Position numbers and translations under genes: made by a program. A stretch of DNA of 64,000 bases from Variovorax flavidus (GTDB taxonomy: Bacteria > Pseudomonadota > Gammaproteobacteria > Burkholderiales > Burkholderiaceae_C): positions 992,001-1,056,000 of the forward strand of contig NZ_JASZYE010000001.1 in assembly GCF_030317145.1 (NCBI RefSeq), given 5' to 3'. Shown here one piece after another: positions 61,344-64,000 of the stretch (its first letter is position 1; every line of letters begins with the position of its first letter). Under the pieces are notes generated by a model, which was given only the letters and a program-made list of their open reading frames with translations, made no database searches and was not told the DNA's origin.

Positions 61344-63842
61344 TCAGTGCCCGAGTCTCGCCCGTCCCAGGGCGAGGCGCAAGCGCTCGCGCCTGCGCTT
61401 GGGCTTCGGCGAGCTTTCCGCTTCCTCGCCTGCCTTGCGTCCCGGCAGCAGGAAGTGCGACAGCGCGGGAATCAGCACCACCGCCCCCACCATGTTCCAG
61501 ACGAACATGAAGGCGAGCAGGATGCCCATGTCGGCCTGGAACTTGATCGGCGAGAAAGCCCAGGTGATCACGCCCGCGGCCAGCGTGATGCCGACCAGCA
61601 CCACCACCTTGCCCGTGAACTGCAGCGCGCGACGGTAGGCTACCGCCAGCGTGTCGCCCTTGCGCTGGAAGGCAAGCTGCACGCTCAGGAGGTACAGCGC
61701 GTAATCGACGCCGATGCCCACGCCGAGTGCGATCACCGGCAAGGTCGCAACCTTGACGCCGATGCCCAGCACCACCATGAGCGCCTCGCACAGCACGGAG
61801 GTGATGACCAGCGGAACCACCGCGACCACCACCGCACGCCAGCTTCGGAACGTGATGAAGCACAGCACGATGACCGCCGCATAGACCAGCATCAGCATCT
61901 GGCCCCAGGCTTTGCGCACGACGATGTTGGTGGCGGCCTCGATGCCGGCGCTGCCGGCGGCCAGCAGGAACTTGCGGTCCTCGCTGTCATGGGCCTGCGC
62001 GAACTCGGCGCTTGCGCGCACCACGCCGTCGAGCGTCTCGGCCCGATGGTCCGACAGGTAGGCGATCACGGGCATCACCGAACACTCGGTGTTGAAGAGG
62101 TCCGGATTGTTGACGCTGGCCTGCTGCGCGCCGTAGTTCAGCACGTCCTGGTTGCGCGCGATGGTGAGCCACTTGGGGCTGCCCTCATTGCTGCCCGCGG
62201 TGATCTGGCGCACCGCACCGGTCAGCGCCACCGTGGTCTGCACGCCCGGAAGCTGCTGCAGCGTCCAGGCCAGGCGGTCGGCCTCGACCAGCGTGGGGTA
62301 CTTCAGGCAGCCTTCCTTCGCGGTCTTGACGATGACGGCGAAGGTGTCGCTCGACAGCGCGTAGTGGTCCGTGATGTAGGCGTTGTCGCGGTTGTAGCGC
62401 GAGTCCGCCCGAAGCTCGGGCGCGCCGGGGTCGAGGTCGCCGATCTTCAAGCCCTGGCTGACGCCGAAGCCGAGCACGGCGAGCGCCGCGCTCGCGACGA
62501 CGGCGCGCAAGGCCCAGCGCCGCTCGACGAAATGGCCGAGCAAGTTCCACAGGCGCTCGAAGCCGCGCGCCTTGCCGGCGCCCTCCTCCGCGTGCAGGCT
62601 GCGCGCCGCCGCTTCGGGGCTCACGCCGACATAGGACAGCAGCACCGGCAGCAGGATCAGGTTGGTGAAGATGAGCACTGCCACGCCGACGCTGGCCGTC
62701 AGCGCCAGCTCCTGGATGACGGGGATGTCGATCACCATGAGCACCGCGAAGCCCACCACGTCCGCGAGCAGTGCGGTCAGGCCGGCCAGGAAGAGCCGGC
62801 GGAAGGTGAAGCGCGCGGCCACCAGCCGGTGGGCGCCGCGGCCGATGTCCTGCATGATGCCGTTCATCTTCTGCGCGCCGTGCGAGACGCCGATGGCGAA
62901 CACCAGGAAGGGCACGAGGATCGAATAGGGATCGAGTTCGAGGCCGAAGGCCGCGACCAGTCCGAGCTGCCACACGACCGCGATCAGCGAGCACGCAATC
63001 ACCAGCCCGGTGCTGCGCACGCAGCGCGTGTAGAGGTAGATGATGACCGCGGCGATGAGCGCGGCCACGGCGAAGTAGAGCGCCATCTGGTGCAGGCCGT
63101 CGATCAGGTCGCCGACGAGCTTGGCGAAGCCGACGACATGCATGCGGACCGCCGGGGACTCGCCGGCCGGCGCGGCCTCGTAGCGGGTCCGCAACTCCTC
63201 GATGGCGTGCGACAGCGCGCGGTAGTCGATGCGCTGGCCGGTGGTCGGGTCCTTGTCGAGCAGGGGCACGACGATCATGCTGGACTTGAAGTCGCTCGCG
63301 ACCAGGCTGCCGACCAGACCGGAGCGCGCGATGTTGCCGCGCAGTTCGTCGGTGGCGCGTGGCGAGCCGTCGTAGCCGTCGGGCATCACGGGGCCGCCGC
63401 GAAAGCCCTCCTCCGTGACCTCGGTCCATCGCACGGAAGGCGTCCACAGCGACTTGAGCCAGGCGCGGTCCACGCCCGGCATGAGGAACAGTTCGTCGTT
63501 GATCTTGCGCAGCGTGGCGAGGTAGCCCGCGTCGTAGACGTCGCCGCGCTTGTTCTCGACCACGATGCGCAGGGAGTTGCCCAGGCCGCGCAGATCATCC
63601 TTGTGTTCGAGGTAGTTCTGGATGTAGGGATGACCGTGCGGGATCATCTTCTCGAAGCTGGCGTTGAGCGACAGCCGGCCTACTGCGAGCGCGGCCAGCA
63701 CCACCGTGATGAGCGCACAGGCGAGCATCACGACGAGGCGGTGATTGAAGACCAACCGCTCCAGCAGCGAGCCGGAGCGGGGGTCGAAGGTGGCGAGCGT
63801 CGCGTGCTCGCCATCCTTGTCGGAATGGACGGGGGTATGCAT
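61344..63842 (-). CDS. RND-superfamily MMPL-type transporter
   Basis: From the ATG at 63842 the protein has 832 residues. It has twelve transmembrane segments in the MMPL pattern: one near the N-terminus (LVVMLACALITVVLAALAVG), a large periplasmic loop (about 60-210), five segments with DPYSILVPFLVFAIGVSHGAQKMNG, then a repeat of the arrangement with ALGVGIGVDYALYLLS. The GVSHG and GVDYALY segments hold the proton-relay positions. Relatives export lipids, hopanoids or toxins. The upstream gene, in the same operon, resembles a YCF48 repeat protein that commonly accompanies these exporters. Confidence 0.9.
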   Translation of the reverse strand: MHTPVHSDKDGEHATLATFDPRSGSLLERLVFNHRLVVMLACALITVVLAALAVGRLSLNASFEKMIPHGHPYIQNYLEHKDDLRGLGNSLRIVVENKRGDVYDAGYLATLRKINDELFLMPGVDRAWLKSLWTPSVRWTEVTEEGFRGGPVMPDGYDGSPRATDELRGNIARSGLVGSLVASDFKSSMIVVPLLDKDPTTGQRIDYRALSHAIEELRTRYEAAPAGESPAVRMHVVGFAKLVGDLIDGLHQMALYFAVAALIAAVIIYLYTRCVRSTGLVIACSLIAVVWQLGLVAAFGLELDPYSILVPFLVFAIGVSHGAQKMNGIMQDIGRGAHRLVAARFTFRRLFLAGLTALLADVVGFAVLMVIDIPVIQELALTASVGVAVLIFTNLILLPVLLSYVGVSPEAAARSLHAEEGAGKARGFERLWNLLGHFVERRWALRAVVASAALAVLGFGVSQGLKIGDLDPGAPELRADSRYNRDNAYITDHYALSSDTFAVIVKTAKEGCLKYPTLVEADRLAWTLQQLPGVQTTVALTGAVRQITAGSNEGSPKWLTIARNQDVLNYGAQQASVNNPDLFNTECSVMPVIAYLSDHRAETLDGVVRASAEFAQAHDSEDRKFLLAAGSAGIEAATNIVVRKAWGQMLMLVYAAVIVLCFITFRSWRAVVVAVVPLVITSVLCEALMVVLGIGVKVATLPVIALGVGIGVDYALYLLSVQLAFQRKGDTLAVAYRRALQFTGKVVVLVGITLAAGVITWAFSPIKFQADMGILLAFMFVWNMVGAVVLIPALSHFLLPGRKAGEEAESSPKPKRRRERLRLALGRARLGH

Positions 63843-63861
63843 GAAGGAACTCCGGCCGCGT

Positions 63862-64000
63862 TCAGGACAACGGCAATGGGCGCGCGGCGCCGCGCGGCCC
63901 GGCAATGACGAGGGCGCCGCCGGCCGCCTCGGCCACGGCGGCCGCGGGCATGGGCTGTTCGACGCGCAATGGCTGGAAGCTCGCGCCGTCGTCGCGGCTG
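63862..64000 (-). CDS. YCF48-like beta-propeller protein, C-terminal part (cut by window edge)
   Basis: Only the last 46 codons are inside the window: SRDDGASFQPLRVEQPMPAA, then AGGALVIAGPRGAARPLPLS and a TGA. The DDGASF repeat and GGALVIAGPRG match the end of photosystem II stability/YCF48-type BNR-repeat proteins, which often precede MMPL transporters in Burkholderiales. It ends 19 bp before the transporter start. Confidence 0.65.
   Translation of the reverse strand, partial: SRDDGASFQPLRVEQPMPAAAVAEAAGGALVIAGPRGAARPLPLS

Overview
The window is high-GC chromosomal DNA of a betaproteobacterium, most likely Burkholderiales, family Comamonadaceae (Variovorax/Acidovorax-like). The evidence is the strong third-position GC bias, a Bug/TctC-type binding protein, LysR, IclR and AraC regulators each beside their target, and many ATGA stop/start overlaps. 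Genes are dense on both strands. No rRNA, tRNA, CRISPR array or complete insertion sequence was seen.

Layout. (1) 0-4.2 kb: a D-malate/tartrate locus (dctA fragment, decarboxylating dehydrogenase, divergent LysR regulator) and an arylsulfatase. (2) 4.3-8.9 kb: a molybdenum-linked group with a truncated molybdopterin-binding gene, a ModA/WtpA-like binding protein, a DUF2325 protein and an XdhC-family protein. Two 24-bp ModE-type boxes precede the binding protein and the DUF2325 gene. (3) 8.9-12.3 kb: MFS exporter with divergent AraC regulator, a universal stress protein behind an FNR-type box, and a hemerythrin. (4) 12.3-17.1 kb: an IclR-controlled operon of a LeuC/LeuD-like dehydratase, a PEP mutase/isocitrate lyase-family lyase and a TctC binding protein, suggesting isomerise-then-cleave catabolism of a branched malate-type acid. 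(5) 17-27.9 kb: ordinary housekeeping and hypothetical genes. (6) 27.9-33.5 kb: complete pgaABCD operon for a poly-N-acetylglucosamine biofilm polysaccharide.

(7) 33.5-57 kb is the most coherent region: a low-oxygen/energy-stress island. It holds a universal stress protein, PPK2, a SulP transporter, pyruvate formate-lyase with its activase, Pta, AckA, FabI, a DUF3141 PhaC-like protein, a GNAT, an RRM protein, a lone receiver and a one-chain GAF-histidine kinase-receiver-LuxR protein. Two divergent promoter regions 15 kb apart (about 35.0 and 49.9 kb) share a near-identical 20-bp operator with putative -10 boxes at identical distances on both sides. This suggests one activator drives four transcription units. 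The early codons of pflB, with a similar ribosome binding site, recur as a 13-codon leader peptide coupled to an orphan etfA.

(8) 58.5-61 kb: signs of a mobile element. A phage C4-type antisense RNA candidate lies upstream of a small gene. Next to it, a Fic-family gene is enclosed by a 32-bp direct repeat (one mismatch) that is the 3' end of the neighbouring lipoprotein gene, the footprint expected of site-specific integration. (9) 61-64 kb: an MMPL/RND transporter and the end of a probable YCF48-like gene.

All calls come from reading sequence and recalling families; no database search was run.
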